A stretch of 64,000 nt of DNA from Welwitschia mirabilis (GCA_051453625.1 JBOZIK010000001.1:285318065-285382064); one strand, 5' to 3'. Positions 24,533 through 36,908 are shown, counted from the first letter of the stretch. Notes: generated from the letters alone by a model not told the origin. Program-made: numbers and translations.

Positions 24533-25045
24533 CTTTCCTATTAATAGATTTTACTTCTCCATCTTCATCATCAGAACTATTTATTTTTATTGGATTTTTG
24601 TACAAAGTTAAATCATGTAGCATTCTAAATCTCATGTCAACTAGGTGACGTTGTATAAATAAAGTTTGTTTAGTTCTTTTTTCTAGGTTATCGTAATAAC
24701 TTATATCTTTTTTTGTAGCATCAAAAACTCTAATAGTTTATTTCTTATTACCAATGTGACATTCCATTAATCCAATTTGTATGTCTATAATGCAATGGAT
24801 GGTTGCATAAAAGGCTCTTTCTAAAAGTAGTGGGTAACTTCCATTGAGTTGTACTTCAATTATAACCACATATATGGGGTAAAAGTATTCTTCTATTTGG
24901 ATAACTATGTTTTTAACAATCCCTACAAGTTTCTTAGTTGATGTATTAGCTAATTATAAGGTGATTTATGTAGGTTTAATCATTTCTTCTAATTCAAGTC
25001 TTTTACAAACATGAAAAGGAATTATGTTTACACTTACTCATATTG
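24533..25045 (-). pseudogene. Athila-type aspartic protease fragment
   Basis: The minus-strand frame begins directly at the copia LTR boundary with VSVNIIPFHVCKRLELEEMI, the segment just after the D-x-G-A active site. It continues with KKLVGIVKNIVIQIEEYFYP, then SYPLLLERAFYATIHCIIDI and TIRVFDATKKDI. This matches, block for block, the protease of the forward Athila element at about 7540-7860. The active-site aspartate itself was cut off by the copia insertion. The Gly of LLLGR is now Glu. The upstream gag side of this element is not found on the other side of the copia sequence. Confidence 0.8.
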
Positions 25046-26480
25046 TGGGACTGAGAAGGGAGTGCAGTGGGGGTGAATACGTTTCTAAAAAATTTAAATA
25101 AATTCATGATGTAAACTTTCTTGAAATAAATCATTAAAAATATTGTGCATAAAAACTAAAAGTATTCTAAAAAATAAAAATAATAGAAATCATAAAAATA
25201 CCCATCATATGCAGGCAAGTTTTATAGTAGTTTGGGAAACCCCCTCTACTCCACTCTTGACGATTAGCTTATTACCAAACCTGATCTAGATCTTCGTTAA
25301 CTCTTCTATGTATTACAGGTTCATCTATAACCTTTACAAATAAACTTGTTCTAAAGGCTTAGTCTCAATCTTTTCAAGCAGACTTTTTTTGAAGGCTTAA
25401 TCTTAACCTTTTCAAAGCAATGTTTTCTGAAGGCTTATTCTCAACCTTTTCAAATAGATTTTTTCTGAAGGCTTAGTCTAAACCTTTTCAAGAAATTATG
25501 GTAGTGATAATAGAATACCTAAGTGCACTAATATCACTTGTTATTTGGCTCAATGGAGTAATGAAGTACTTCTCCTATAAATGATACAATCTACGAACAA
25601 TGGAGTGCTATAAATCTGACCTCATATGCAAAGGTACAATAGATGTCAGTTCATCTTTGGTCAAGAATGCAATGCTAAGATAGTAGAATAATCAATCACC
25701 AAGATTCAATAGTTCATCTAAAGATTAAAAAGCTTCTACAGTGATTTCACTATTGGCTATTTATAATGAAAGGATTTTAAGATTATTATAATTGAAAACA
25801 TGCTTCTAACAGCTACAGAATAGCTACATAATGGATATAAAATTTATGTTTCCATTCCAGCTAGTCAACCTCTTAAATGTCTAGTTGACCTCTCATGATG
25901 TAGTTACTTAAATAGGTTACTTAAGTAAACTTTTTGGTTATTCTAGTTTCTTACAGCTCCATGTCTAGTTGATCCCTTTGGATCTGGTCAACTGCTTATT
26001 CAGTTGCTCGCATATCTGTCTAATTTTCAACTTCATCTTGATAAAATTCATCCTTTTTTTCTGCATTAGGTTTAGTTAATTCCTTAGGTATCTAGTTGAT
26101 CCCTTGATGATCGATTCAGGAGTATCAAGTGCACAGTGCTCAGGTCCTATAGACCCCTCATAGGTCCAGTCAATTCCTTGATAATCAATTTAAGAGTACT
26201 GGTCTCAGTTTCATAGGTCTAATTACCCCCTAGAAGTCCACTGACCCCTCTAAATTTAGTTCAATTCTAAGATTTTACTCCAGGTGTGATTGACCTCTTA
26301 AATGTTTGATCGACCCCTCAAGAGGGTAATAAAACTTGACAAGTTTCAGTGATCAAAATATGACTTCCATAGCTTTAGCTTCTGATTTACAAGTGATCAA
26401 TATTTTCTACATAAGATACAATAAATTTTGCTTCACAAAAAAAATTATTTTAACATCAATTAGTAATTTATAATCTAATA
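25046..26480 (-). repeat. 3' LTR of copia element B (1435 bp)
   Basis: Minus strand runs from TATTAGATTATA at 26480 to TCCCA at 25046. In plus orientation it shows the GGGGGTGAATA word followed by TTTTATAGTAGTTTGGG and a CTACTCCACTC block, a common signature of SIRE-type LTRs. It is the longest and most complete of the three copies. Confidence 0.8.
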
Positions 26481-27004
26481 ATCTCCCCATTTAATATTGA
26501 TGGCAAACATTCCTTAGTTGTAAAATATTAAAACTAAGAAAAACTTCCACTCATGAAATTCCTATTAATCTTTGCAAAAATATTAAGCATTTTGATATCA
26601 ATTTAAAAATTTTGATAAGATTTAATTTGTGCTATAATTAAAACAATTAGAGGTCTAATTTTGGAGAGGAAAAAAATGCTAAAATGTTCATAAGAAATAA
26701 CATTTATAAGAAACAACATTTTGATTATGCATTATTTAACATCCTTGAGACAAATAAAAAATTTGATTCATAGAAAATAAAAGTGCACTACAAATTTTAA
26801 TATAAATAATAAAAAACAAGTGCATTTTTATTATATTTAAATAAGTAGTACAAATTAAAAATACTCATCAAGAGCAAACTACATCTGAAAGTAGATAAGT
26901 AGCATAACTAATTCTTTCCATTTTAACATCAATGACAAAGAAGAGAAAATACATATAAATAAGAAAAAAAAAGACATAAGCATGAAAGAAAAGATCTAAT
27001 CCGA

Positions 27005-28022
27005 TTCCTCTTCTTCTTCATCTTCTTTATCTTCCTCTTTTTGGGCTACCTTCTGAGATGAACTTTCAACTTCCTTAGAAGTGTTAAAAATCTCATACCT
27101 AGTGGCAATGAGAGCTTCTTTCATATGCCTAATACGAGAGTCAATCAGCCTTAGGTAAAAAAGTATCTCTTTTTAAGAGGATTTCTTGGAAGAAGGTGAT
27201 TTAAAAGACTTTTTTGATGGTGCAAAGATATGCATACGAGGCAATGTCACAAGTCCAATGGGTGACATGGGTTTAAGGGTTTTAATTTTTGAGTAAAAGA
27301 TTACACAATAATGATGGTACATATTAGTAATTAACACAGAGTAAGATAAAGCTCTAGTTCTATGCTATTCCAACTAAGAGATCTTATTTTTCAATATAAT
27401 GGCAGAGGCATCAATGAAGTGCCTAGTCCCTACCAAATACATCAAATAGGTGCTATAGTTAGAGGCCCCATTACGATGACCCACCAAAACCAAAATATTT
27501 TAATAAAAGCTAAGTGAAGAAAATGGTATTTAGGAGCAAGTAAAGAAGTGAAAAGGGTATGCTTCTAGCTATGGAACTTATCAGAAAGTTCTCTGATGAC
27601 TGATGCCTTATCTTCCATAGAGTCATGAAGAGGCTAAAACTCCTCATAGTCTCCTCTAGGTAGGTTAGTAATAACTGCAATAAAGTTTGTATGATCTTCA
27701 TCCTTTTTCCCAAAACTAGGGGCTCAAGGGTTCCAAAGTTAATATTGTAAGAAGTATTTAAATAGAGAATTCTAGTAAGAAAGGGATAAGATAAACCTAA
27801 AACATTAAGAAAATAAAATAGATCCTAATCTTATAAGAGTTAGATCACATCTCTTAGCTATTTAAGCTCTAAGGTAGTAATAGATATCCTTTGATACATA
27901 GCCTTCTTCTCAACCTTTTTAAATAATGTTTCTATGGCATCTTTAAATATGCTTTCATGGAAATAAGAAGGTTCTCTAGCTGTAACTTCCTTGCTCCTTC
28001 TTCTAGAAAGTTCCTTGGCCAT
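27005..28022 (-). pseudogene. extra 3' ORF (env-like / putative transposon protein) of copia B
   Basis: The start is the ATG at 28022: MAKELSRRRSKEVTAREPSY, then FKDAIETLFKKVEKKAMYQR, which is the N-terminus missing from copy A. It continues through YPFLTRILYLNTSYNINF and LEPLVLGK. Then it shifts frame near 27715 and decays, ending in an Arg/Glu-rich tail at about 27005-27050. The layout equals that of copy A: charged N-terminus, hydrophobic middle, charged C-terminal tail. It lies between pol (here deleted) and the purine tract. Confidence 0.6.
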
Positions 28023-28603
28023 TAAAACTTTTTTACATGAGCTTGAAAATAAAAGAAATCTAAGAAAAGATCTAGATCTAGAATAAATAGGAGGCTAGAA
28101 CATAATAAAAATATTTTGAGTACCTCATTCCAATATAGAAAAGGTCGATTAAGGTGGTTTTAAGAAAGAAATTAGGTCCTCCAATGGTATTGATGTACTA
28201 TAAACCTTTAAGTTTGGTCAATTAGTCAGAATTCTAGTCGACCTGTTGAGATACGAGTCTATAGTACTGAAAGAGGTTGGGACGACCAGGCTTTTAGGCT
28301 AGTCAACTGACTACATCTGATTAATCAAATCTATGATTTGGTTGACCACCTTATAGTTAGCTAGAGAATGATGAATTAGGCCTTAGTTTGTTTTGGTAAT
28401 CAAGAAAATATCATAATTTTAGGGTTTCATAACAGTATCTACCAGTTGATGTTCTATTTTAATAAAATTTAAAGCATTATTTACTTTTTTAACTTTGTAA
28501 TTAACATGATTAAATCATTTATAGCAAAACTCTATATTAACATCATAAGCAAAATAACACAAGAAAAACATTTAATCTATCCTGTAAGCATCATCTATTC
28601 TAC
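28023..28603 (-). other. junction region between copia B and copia C
   Basis: Noncoding, with several GTCGACC/GTCAACTG-like words (28250-28350) as in the spacer and LTRs of these elements. Integrase, RT and RNase H should lie here and are absent, so a deletion or fusion point is inside this stretch. Confidence 0.5.
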
Positions 28604-28900
28604 TTACTTTAAGGGTAGTATTATTTGATTTTCCATGTAAATTTTATAATTAGACTTATTAAAAACTACTTTGTGAAATGTGTTACATATTTGACTAATA
28701 CTCAATAAATTATGCTTTAAACCATTAACATGTAGAACTTCATTAACTCTAGGTAAAATACATCCTCCAATGCTTTTGATACCTTCTATTTTTGCTCCTC
28801 TATTATCACCAAAGATAAAGTCTCTTCTATTAAAGTTGCTTAAATGTTTAAAATTTGATTTTTTTTCTATCATATGTATTGAGCATTCACTATCCAAGTG
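28604..28900 (-). pseudogene. copia protease / pre-integrase relic
   Basis: Minus frame from 28897: MDSECSIHMIEKKSNF, then FGDNRGAKIEGI and VLHVNGLKHNLLSISQICN. This is the copia protease active site plus the GLKHNLLSISQ pre-integrase motif. The family active site is D-S-G-C/A; here Gly is Glu (GAA from GGA). An open frame of 97 codons remains, the best preserved piece of copia coding in the window, but it is a fragment. Confidence 0.85.
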
Positions 28901-30542
28901 CTAGCTACAACCATTTGAGATCTTGAAAGATGTCTAAGTTAAAAGACTTTTCAGATCATTAGCTTTTACTCACTTGATCTTTTTAGACTTATGTGGTACA
29001 TCTCCTTTTTGAATAAATTTAAATAGAAGAAAACTAACTAAATTTAAAAATAATATTAACTTTCTAGTATTGTAAAAAATTTTTGAATGTCTTGATTTAT
29101 CACAAAAATAACAACTAACTTTAGAAATGAACTTACTTTGTCAAGTTACTTATTTTTTCTAAATTTGAAAATTTTGAGAAATGAAGCTAATACTTGATTT
29201 ATCACTAGTAGGTTTTTGAACTTCAAGCGTTTGTTCTAATTTAGAAGAACCACAAAAAAATTTATTAATAAGAAAAGATAAATTTTTTACCTATAAGATG
29301 AGATTGGAGTTGTAAAATTTAAGCAATTTGTATGTCAATTCTATTTCCTCTTCTTTCTTTTGTAAGATACTTTACAACCTTATTCAAATCATTTATTCTC
29401 TTTGCTAATCATTCATATTTCTTGTAAAGTTCTTAACAAGTATCTTCTAGCTCATATTATATTTCAACAATCATATCTAAATCATCAGGTTTTGATGTTC
29501 TAGGTAAGTTCTGAAGTGGAGGCACAATTGTCATAAAAGATAGTCTTCTGTTAACATCAAATTCTTGATCCACACTGTTGTTATCCTATTCATCAACATT
29601 ATTCCATATTGAAACAAATGAATAATTCTTTGAATTTTTGTGATCTCTTTTAATGTTTGGGCACTCATTAGCCATATTTTCAAAGGCTTTACAAGATTAG
29701 CATTGGATTTCTTTCTTTTTTCTTTTTTTATCTTGCTCCTTCCTGTACTCTTGGTGTTCTCTTTTTGTGCTTCTACTTGGCTCACTTTCCTTTTTTCTTC
29801 TATGCAAGAATTTCTTAAACATTCTTACTAAAAGAGTAACTTCATCATCATCTAGTTCTTCACCTAACTTCTCAGACCTATAACCTTCTTACACATACTT
29901 TAAAGCCATACCTTTCTTCTCATCTTTCATATATTTGCAAATTACTTTGAAGCTCTTCTACTTCCATTATGTTGATATTCTTACTTTCTTTGATTGCTGT
30001 GACTTTAGGTTCAAATCTCTTTGAAAGAAATCTCAACACTTTTATGACCACTTTTCCTTGATCCAAACATTTACCTATACTTGCCATGAAGTTGATGATG
30101 TTGGTAAGTCTAGAAAAGAACTTGTGTAAGGTCTTCTTCTCATTCATATGAATATCTTCGAATTTGGAGATAACCATTTGAAGCTTGGCTTTCTTTATGA
30201 TGGAAGTTCCTTTATGGATGACTTCAAGAATATCCCATGCTTTTTTTGCATGATTACAATTTATAATTCATTTACACAAATTGCACAAAGTATAACATTA
30301 AGAGAACTGACATCTATGATGAATTTGGTTTTATCAGTGTTAGTTCATTAATCTCAGGTTTTAGCAACTAGAATGGTATTATCATTTGCATTGGTTTTTG
30401 CTAACATAAGCACAATATATCATTTATAAATAATCTCATTAATATCCAAATCCAAGGATTTAAAGAATATTATCATTTTGGCTTTCCAATAGGCATAATT
30501 TGACCCATTGAATAAAGGTGGATGATTAGTGAAAAAAGCCAT
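28901..30542 (-). pseudogene. copia gag pseudogene (UBN2-type) with zinc knuckle
   Basis: The start is the ATG at 30542: MAFFTNHPPLFNGSNYAYWK, the standard N-terminus of copia Gag. After a frameshift near 30260 it continues as AWDILEVIHKGTSIIKKAKL, then an open stretch at 29920-30177 (FEDIHMNEKKTLHKFFSRL and VEELQSNLQIYER). The zinc knuckle near 29690 reads C, stop, SCKAFENMANEC, with His replaced by Asn. A Lys/Glu-rich coiled linker fills 29000-29500 up to protease. The gag would package the element RNA; here it is broken by frameshifts and stops. Confidence 0.85.
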
Positions 30543-30609
30543 TAAAGAGATTACTCATTTTTAGGTTTTAGAGTCTAGATTGATTAAAATTTTAATACAG
30601 ATCAACTTA

Positions 30610-30621
30610 TCTCTAATATCA
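30610..30621 (-). other. primer-binding site, tRNA-Met type (decayed)
   Basis: Minus strand TGATATTAGAGA against the copia site TGGTATCAGAGC. It lies between the LTR end and gag. The differences are G-to-A, C-to-T and one C-to-A. Confidence 0.6.
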
Positions 30622-30625
30622 AACA

Positions 30626-31828
30626 TGGGATCTAGAACCCTTTAGGGGTACACAAGTTTTATAATAGTTCAGGAAAATACCCTACTCCACTGTCGATGAT
30701 TAACTTATCATCAACCTTGATTTGGATCTTTATTAACTCTTTCAAGTATTGCAGGTTCACCTGTAATCTTTACAAATGGACTTTTTCTGAAGGCTTGGTC
30801 TCAACTTTTTCAAATGGACTTTTTCTAAAGGCTTAATCTCAACCTCAAATAGAATTTTTTTAGAAATCATAATAGTAATGATAAAATACCCAAGAGAACT
30901 AGTATTACTTGTTCTTTAACTTAATGATAATAATGGAGCACTTCTCCTATAAATGATACAATTTATATACAATGGATTACTACAGATCTGACTTTGTATG
31001 TAATACAATAAATGTTTGTCTTTAGTTAGGAATGTAATACCAAGATATTACAATGAGTAATCATCAAGATTTAATAGTTTAAATCAAGGTAAAAAGGTTT
31101 TTATAGTGATTTCACTCTTAGATATTTACAATGGAAGGCTTTTAGGTTATGAAAATTGAAAATTCACTTTTAATGGCTACATAATGGATATAAAATTTGC
31201 ATTTTTGTTTCAACTAGTCGACTCCTTAAATATCTAGCTAATCCCTCCTAGTGCCATTACTTAAAAAGATTACTTGAATGAGCTTTTTGAGTGTTCTATT
31301 TTCTTATGACTCCATGTTCAGTTGACCACTTAGGATCTGGTTAACTTCTTATCTAATTATTCACATATCTATTTGGTTACTTACTTGGTCTTGATAAAAT
31401 CCATTATAGTTTTTTGCATTAGGTCTAATTGATCCCTCAGGTATTAGGTTAATCCCTTGATGAGAACTTTAAAAGTATCAGGTTCATAGTGCTTAGATTT
31501 TGTCGATCCCTCATAGATTTGGTCGACTTCTTGATAATCAATTCAAGAGAACTGGTTTTTAGGTTCACAAATCTGATTGACCTCTTAGAATTCCAATTTT
31601 AACCTTTGAATTTAGTTCAATTTTGAGAGTTTACTTTAGGTGCAATCGATCTCTTAAAATTTTAGTCGATCCCTCAAGAGGGTAATAAAACTTGAAAGGT
31701 TTCAGTGATGACATTCATAGCTTCATCTTTTGACTTACAAGTGACTAATGTTTTCTACATAAGATACAAAACATTTTGCTTCACATAAAACATTAGTTTA
31801 ACATTTGTTCATAATTCATAATCCAATA
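30626..31828 (-). repeat. 5' LTR of copia element C (1203 bp)
   Basis: Minus strand from TATTGGATTATG at 31828 to TCCCA at 30626. Homologous to LTRs A and B, but lacks the block after GGGGTGAAT that B has (about 150 bp), so it carries an internal deletion near its 3' end. Confidence 0.78.
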
Positions 31829-31906
31829 AAAACTTCTAATATTTCCATGTTTAGACATCTTAGAGGGAGGTAGTAAAGAATATGGTAAACTTTTTCAAGG
31901 AGGTAG
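31829..31906 (+). pseudogene. LINE (L1-like) fragment, endonuclease-RT connector, left part
   Basis: A plus-strand frame reads REVVKNMVNFFKEV up to the insertion point. Joined to the sequence after 38280 it continues in frame. It has the look of the connector upstream of RT in plant L1-like LINEs (a short F-x-x-F-F segment followed by I-P-x-x-I). Only about 75 bases lie on this side. Confidence 0.6.
31902..31906 (+). repeat. target-site duplication GGTAG, left copy
   Basis: Partner of GGCAG at 38281-38285 (one transition). It flanks the 6.4-kb LTR element and splits the LINE frame exactly. Confidence 0.65.
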
Positions 31907-33301
31907 TGTTAATTATAGTATAATGTCTATGTGTAAACTAAGTAAAACACTTAATATTATTCTTCTATAGAAATATATGAGGTAAATTAATTAAAAGATA
32001 CACAATTATTTTAATTTATAAGAAAAAATCAAATAAAAAATAAACTAAAGTTTAGAAAGAGAAAGTAATCTTCAATTAGTAATGTAAGGAAAGGAAAATG
32101 CTCCAAGGATCTAATGATTCATCTAACTCTCCTCCTTTTCTTAAAAGATTCCTGTATCCTAAAATATACATATAATTAACAATTCATTAAGTCTTGGCAT
32201 GGGGGCATAATCTTATTTACCACATAAGTAATGGTGAGTTATCAAGTCCTCTTTATGCTTCATAGCCCTTTATAAGCACGAAAAGTATGAACTTAAGTGT
32301 ATAAAATCTGTTAAATAATAAAAACTATAAATTACAAAAGTAACATGAAATAATTCACATAGTTCAAAAGAACTTGATAAATAAGTAATCTCATTTAAAG
32401 ATTGATAATACCACTTTTTATCATTAACAATAAAAGAATAACCTATTTTAAGAACTATTCCTATCTAAATATTGTTAATATTAAATAAGACTTTACATTA
32501 ACAATTAAAGGATTGAAATCAATTCTTTATTCAAAGTTAAAGAAATACATTACATTAAATGAAGGAGGAGAAGAAGAAAATCTTCTCAACTAGTCTTCAA
32601 TATTCCAATCCCAAGAAAGAGTGTTAGAGCACCATAACGTCCTAGCCTTTAAGTCTTTCCCATGGTAAGCCAACTAAGAGATGAATACAATGAAGAATTC
32701 AAGGCTCTTTTATAAGAAGAGGTGGAAGTAAGAAATCATTACAATCTCTTGGATTGTAGCATTAGGTAGAATCTTTATTATTTAGTATTAGGTAGAAAAT
32801 TCTATCTTATAGTATTTGGTGAAGATTGTCTTGTAGCATTAGATTGATAATATTTTATCCTCTAGCATTAAAGAGAATATTTTATCATTTAGCATTTAGT
32901 GAAGGTTGCCTTATAGAGTTTGGTAGAACTCTTCATCATGATAAATTCAAGATGTAGTCTTTAGAGCCAAATTCTTTTACCAACTAGTAGTATTGCCACA
33001 TGTCTCCAATGCCACCTCTACATGCCTCTACCATATGTCTTCTGATGCTAGTGCTATGTAGCACTACCTCATTTCTCTATTGCTACTATTATTTTATGTG
33101 AAATTATTTTCATTTTTCATCATGTATTCTAAAATGTAGCTAAAGATCCTACAATTATTATGGAGAAAAACATGATTTTAAATTTTATTTTAAAAATAAT
33201 ACAAGACATCATTTAATGATAAATCAATAAATTAAGCATCTTTTCTTATGCTAAATTAATCAATTATACTTGCTTAAAATATCAATTCTGGCATGTAAAC
33301 A
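31907..33301 (-). repeat. LTR of the LARD-like element, left copy (3' LTR)
   Basis: Aligns along its length with 36932-38280. Shared landmarks are a run of short units with TTAGCATTAGGTAGA-like phrasing (32755-32940 against 37740-37910) and the GCACCATGCC/ATGTCTCCAATGC block (32990-33050 against 37960-38030). Confidence 0.82.
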
Positions 33302-35379
33302 CACCTCATAACTAGTCTTTTACTAGATCCTTAGCAAAAAGATGATAAGGAAATGCTAAATCATGGAAAAATTGACTAATTAAAAATGGCAAATAAGGAA
33401 ATGATATGACATTTTATTAAAATTTTTGTATTAAGTTTTAATAATTAAGCATCAAGATTAAAAACATTTCTATAAAATTAAATGTCATACCTCCTAACCA
33501 AAATTAAACTTTATCCTCAAGTTATAAACATGGAAAATTTATGCAATGATAGAGAAAAATTTGATTCAACTAGTACTTAATGAATGTATTTAGGGAAAAG
33601 CACACATCTAAGGCTAAATTGATGGTCACATTTATTAAAAATTTCATGCATTTTATTCTAAATTTAAATGTATCACATTATTAAATAAACTAGATATCCT
33701 CCAAGTAAACTTGCAAATAATCATAAATTAATTAAGAAAAATCTCTAAGTATACAAGTTAAAGAAAATAACCGCAAAAAGAATCTCCCAATTCCACCTTT
33801 TGACTCTATAATCATGTTTTATTTCTTATTTCAATCATTTTTTATCTAATTGTGCATTGAGTGTTATGACATCTCCTTCCAACAGAGTTAAACATGTTGA
33901 TTTATGAGGGAGTGAGTGCTACATTATCAATGAGCATTTATAGCCCTTATGCAGTTGAGCATTTTATAAATAGATTATTAGAACTACATTGCCCATGAAC
34001 ATCCATAGCCTTGATGTAGTTAACTAAACCTAATTTTGATTAATCATGAAATAATGTGCTTTTTAGCAGAGGAGATATTTTTATTTTCTTTTTTTTAAAT
34101 CATCCTTCTCATATTTAATAACTTTTAATCACATAAAGGGGTAATTAGCCTAATCAAGATAATTCTTGTCTTCATAAAAATGCTTAAAAATAATTCACTT
34201 GATATGAAAGTAGATTTTACCTTAATTAAACCATATTTTCCAATTGGAAGGTATTTAATTGAAATAATCATTAACAAATACACTCAAAGATAAGTAAAAC
34301 TTCTTCTCAAAAAACTATAGGTAACCTTAAATTCTACCTAATTCTTAATAATAAAGTGATCACTTATTAAAGGTTTATTAACTTAGGATCCATCAACCAA
34401 GATCATCTAATCTTAAGAACTCATAGATGGATGGAAAGGGAGGGTGTTTGTTGGTCTTTATTAAATGAAGTCAAATGAAGGGTGGTAGAAGGTAAAAGCA
34501 AAGGTGGTAATGGCCTATTTGGTGGAGTGGATGGTACTTAGGATTTCCTAGTTGATAATGTTTAAGATGGTGATTATACAGGTGGAAGTACTTATGAGGT
34601 TTTAGATGATAAACTAAACTAAAGTTTATTCTAAAAGGATAATTAAGACTAAAATAAAAAATCTAATCTAAATGCATGCAACAAAACAAAAACTTTTTCA
34701 AGGTTTTTCCCAAGGTATTGCAAACATGAAGGCTTAAAATAATGAATGCAATGTTCAAATAATGACTCAAAATTATACAAGCATTCAAAGAGCACATCAA
34801 ATCCCTAGAAGCATTTATACATGAATTTATAAAATTTTGAAGAATATTAACACTATCATTAAAATTACTTCATTCAAAATTAGAAAATTTTCAACCTATT
34901 CTTGTTTATTCAACAACTCATACAAGCATCATTTTTAGTTGAAGACAAAGGTGAAGTGGAAACCATAATATGCAAATGATTATCAAAAAAAGATATGAGA
35001 AGATGTTCCAAAGGTATGGGTTTATCTTCATCAAGAAGGTTTAAGTCTTCTTTAAAAGATGAAAATATCATAGTCAATTTAATAGGTTATTGAGAAAAAT
35101 ATTAATCAAAGGATGGATGACAAAAAAGCTCTTAGTTAACATTCTTCTCTTCATTAAGATCATTAAGGAATTCTTTCTCACAAAGGTTGCATAGGCAACA
35201 TTAGTTGAGGTTAAAGGATAAGTTTAATTTCATAAATGTCACTTTCATTCTTTATTGTATAGCATTAAAAGTTTTCTTTTTCCTTAAACATTTACTCATT
35301 TATTATGAATTGTCATCATCTAATGTATTTAATCCTACTCTAAAGTATAGTCTATGTTCTGCAACCATTTGTTCTCTAA
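33302..35379. other. noncoding interior of the LARD-like element
   Basis: About 2.1 kb of AT-rich sequence with no followable frame and no protease, RT or integrase motif. A purine-rich word next to the left LTR on the minus strand (TTATGAGGTG) may be what is left of the polypurine tract. Confidence 0.55.
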
Positions 35380-36092
35380 GTAATGTCTAAAGTAAAGGTC
35401 TTCTTGGATTTCATCATTGGTTTCTTTATAGTTTTATTCCTCATTCCTAAGGGATATGATTTGGGTGTTGTTGATTATAGTCTCACTAATCCCTTCAAGG
35501 TTTTCTAAGCTTGTAGATTCATAGAATGTAGGAAAGCCTCTTCTTCTAGTGCATTAGAGATTTGAGCAATAACTTGAGTTACCTATTAGATATCTTGCTT
35601 AAGATTTTTGTTTATTTGCATTTGGACTTTTATGAATCTTGTAAGGATGTCTTCTAAGGAATTTAAAGTAGTTTGTTAAGTGTATAATGTTAATAGGTGG
35701 TAATTAAGTGATGAAGGATATTCAAAAGAATATAAAGGTTAAGGATCAAAGGATGATGAATATGAAGTTAAGATTGAAAGATAAGAATTATAAGGGGTGA
35801 AAGAAGGCATGAGATCAAACTCTTTAAGTTGTTATAATGATTTTAAAATTAAATTAGGACATTGATTATGATATGGATGGAGTTGAGGATACTCTTCAAA
35901 GATCTATCTATTATCGAAAGGATCTAGGGGTTGCATTTGGTATGAGTTACATTATAGGTAATTCCCTAGCGTTTATATTGGTTTAATGAAATCCTCTATG
36001 ATTCATTTAAGTTGATTGTCATTTTGGAAACTATAGGGATAGACAAGTTGATGATCGAAAGTTATTTAAAATGGATTTGGGACCCAACTCAT
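35380..36092 (-). pseudogene. gag-like (Gln/Asn-rich) ORF relic in the LARD-like element
   Basis: From ATG 36092 a single minus frame runs about 230 codons with stops mostly TAA/TAG at Gln-like positions: MSWVPNPF, then YPYSFQNDNQLK, LDPFDN and YPQLHPYHNQCPNLIL. A helical stretch follows, SLEDILTRFIKVQMQINKNL, ending in TQVIAQISNALEEE. The Pro/Gln/Tyr-rich part followed by a coiled L-E-D-x-x-x-x-F/Q segment resembles the C-terminal part of plant Ty3/gypsy Gag proteins. I cannot assign a specific family. The small plus-strand ORFs at 35205-35390 and 36012-36215 are shadows. Confidence 0.45.
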
Positions 36093-36908
36093 CATTTAAC
36101 TTTAAGGAAATGGGTTAAGGTTTTGACTAAAATGTTTACATTTTCTAGGGTTTTTAAAGTTTTTGAGGAAGCCTATAAAAAATGGTTTAGAGAGATCACA
36201 GGTGGTTTTAAGTAAAATCACAAAGTAATTTAGGTTGATGATAGCACTAGGCTAATTGAGCAAAGAAGATCGAGAAAAGACAAAGGTTGATTTCAAGATA
36301 GCATAAAATGGTTCAGGTTGTAGGATCAGGGAAATAGTTATTAAAAATCTAAAATTACTATAAATTTTTGTAACTAGGAAAATAAACCTAATGTTTTTAA
36401 TTCTTCTTAATATTTTTAACAAAAATAAAGACTAATAGAATTGAAAAATGTACATAGAATTTATAGAAATTAGAAAACACATAAATCATTAGAGTTTGAT
36501 TTAGTTTAAAATCATGATCTTAGGTTTGATTGCATCTACAAGAAAATCATTAGACCTAAAAATCAAAAAAATCTAATATAAAAATGAAGTTTTAGATGTT
36601 AGAAAGATAATCAAACTTAACAACCTGGACTAGTTTAGATGTTACTAGAAATGGACTAATAGTTTTAATGGAAGAAAAATACAATAACACTCAAAAGAAA
36701 AACAAAAGGATTAGTTTAGGTATCATTGGAAAAGAACTGGTATCAACCACTAGAAAGAAAAAATAAATAACCATAGAAAAGAAAAACAGATAGGAACAAT
36801 TTGGATATCACTAGAGAGGACCAATACCTCCCACTGGAAAAACAAAATCTAATCAAAAATTTTAAGAAAAATCATCATGAACTTTTAAAAAATTATTATG
36901 CTAATACA
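36093..36908. other. leader region of the LARD-like element
   Basis: Between primer site and the gag-like frame, noncoding. It includes short repeated words of the CTAGTGATAT/CTAGTGGTTGATACC type on the minus strand (36640-36840). Confidence 0.5.

Larger units (their letters stand above)
25046..28022 (-). mobile_element. SIRE-like copia element B, 3' part
   Basis: Extra 3' ORF, purine tract (AATGGGGAGAT on the minus strand, 26481-26491) and 3' LTR, colinear with element A. It is inserted in the Athila protease fragment ending at 25045. Its upstream pol is missing; the sequence changes to a junction region at about 28.0-28.6 kb and then to the 5' half of element C. Confidence 0.75.
28604..31828 (-). 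mobile_element. SIRE-like copia element C, 5' half
   Basis: Minus strand: 5' LTR, tRNA-Met-type primer site, gag and the protease/pre-integrase region. Then the sequence stops matching copia pol. Combined with B it looks like one element, but the flanking bases disagree (TATTG at 25041-25045 against AAAAC at 31829-31833) and so does the flanking DNA (Athila on the left, LINE on the right). Confidence 0.75.

Noticed and set aside
25041-31833. Treating 25046-31828 as one ordinary copia insertion
   Set aside because: Flanking five-base words do not match and the flanking DNA belongs to two different elements.
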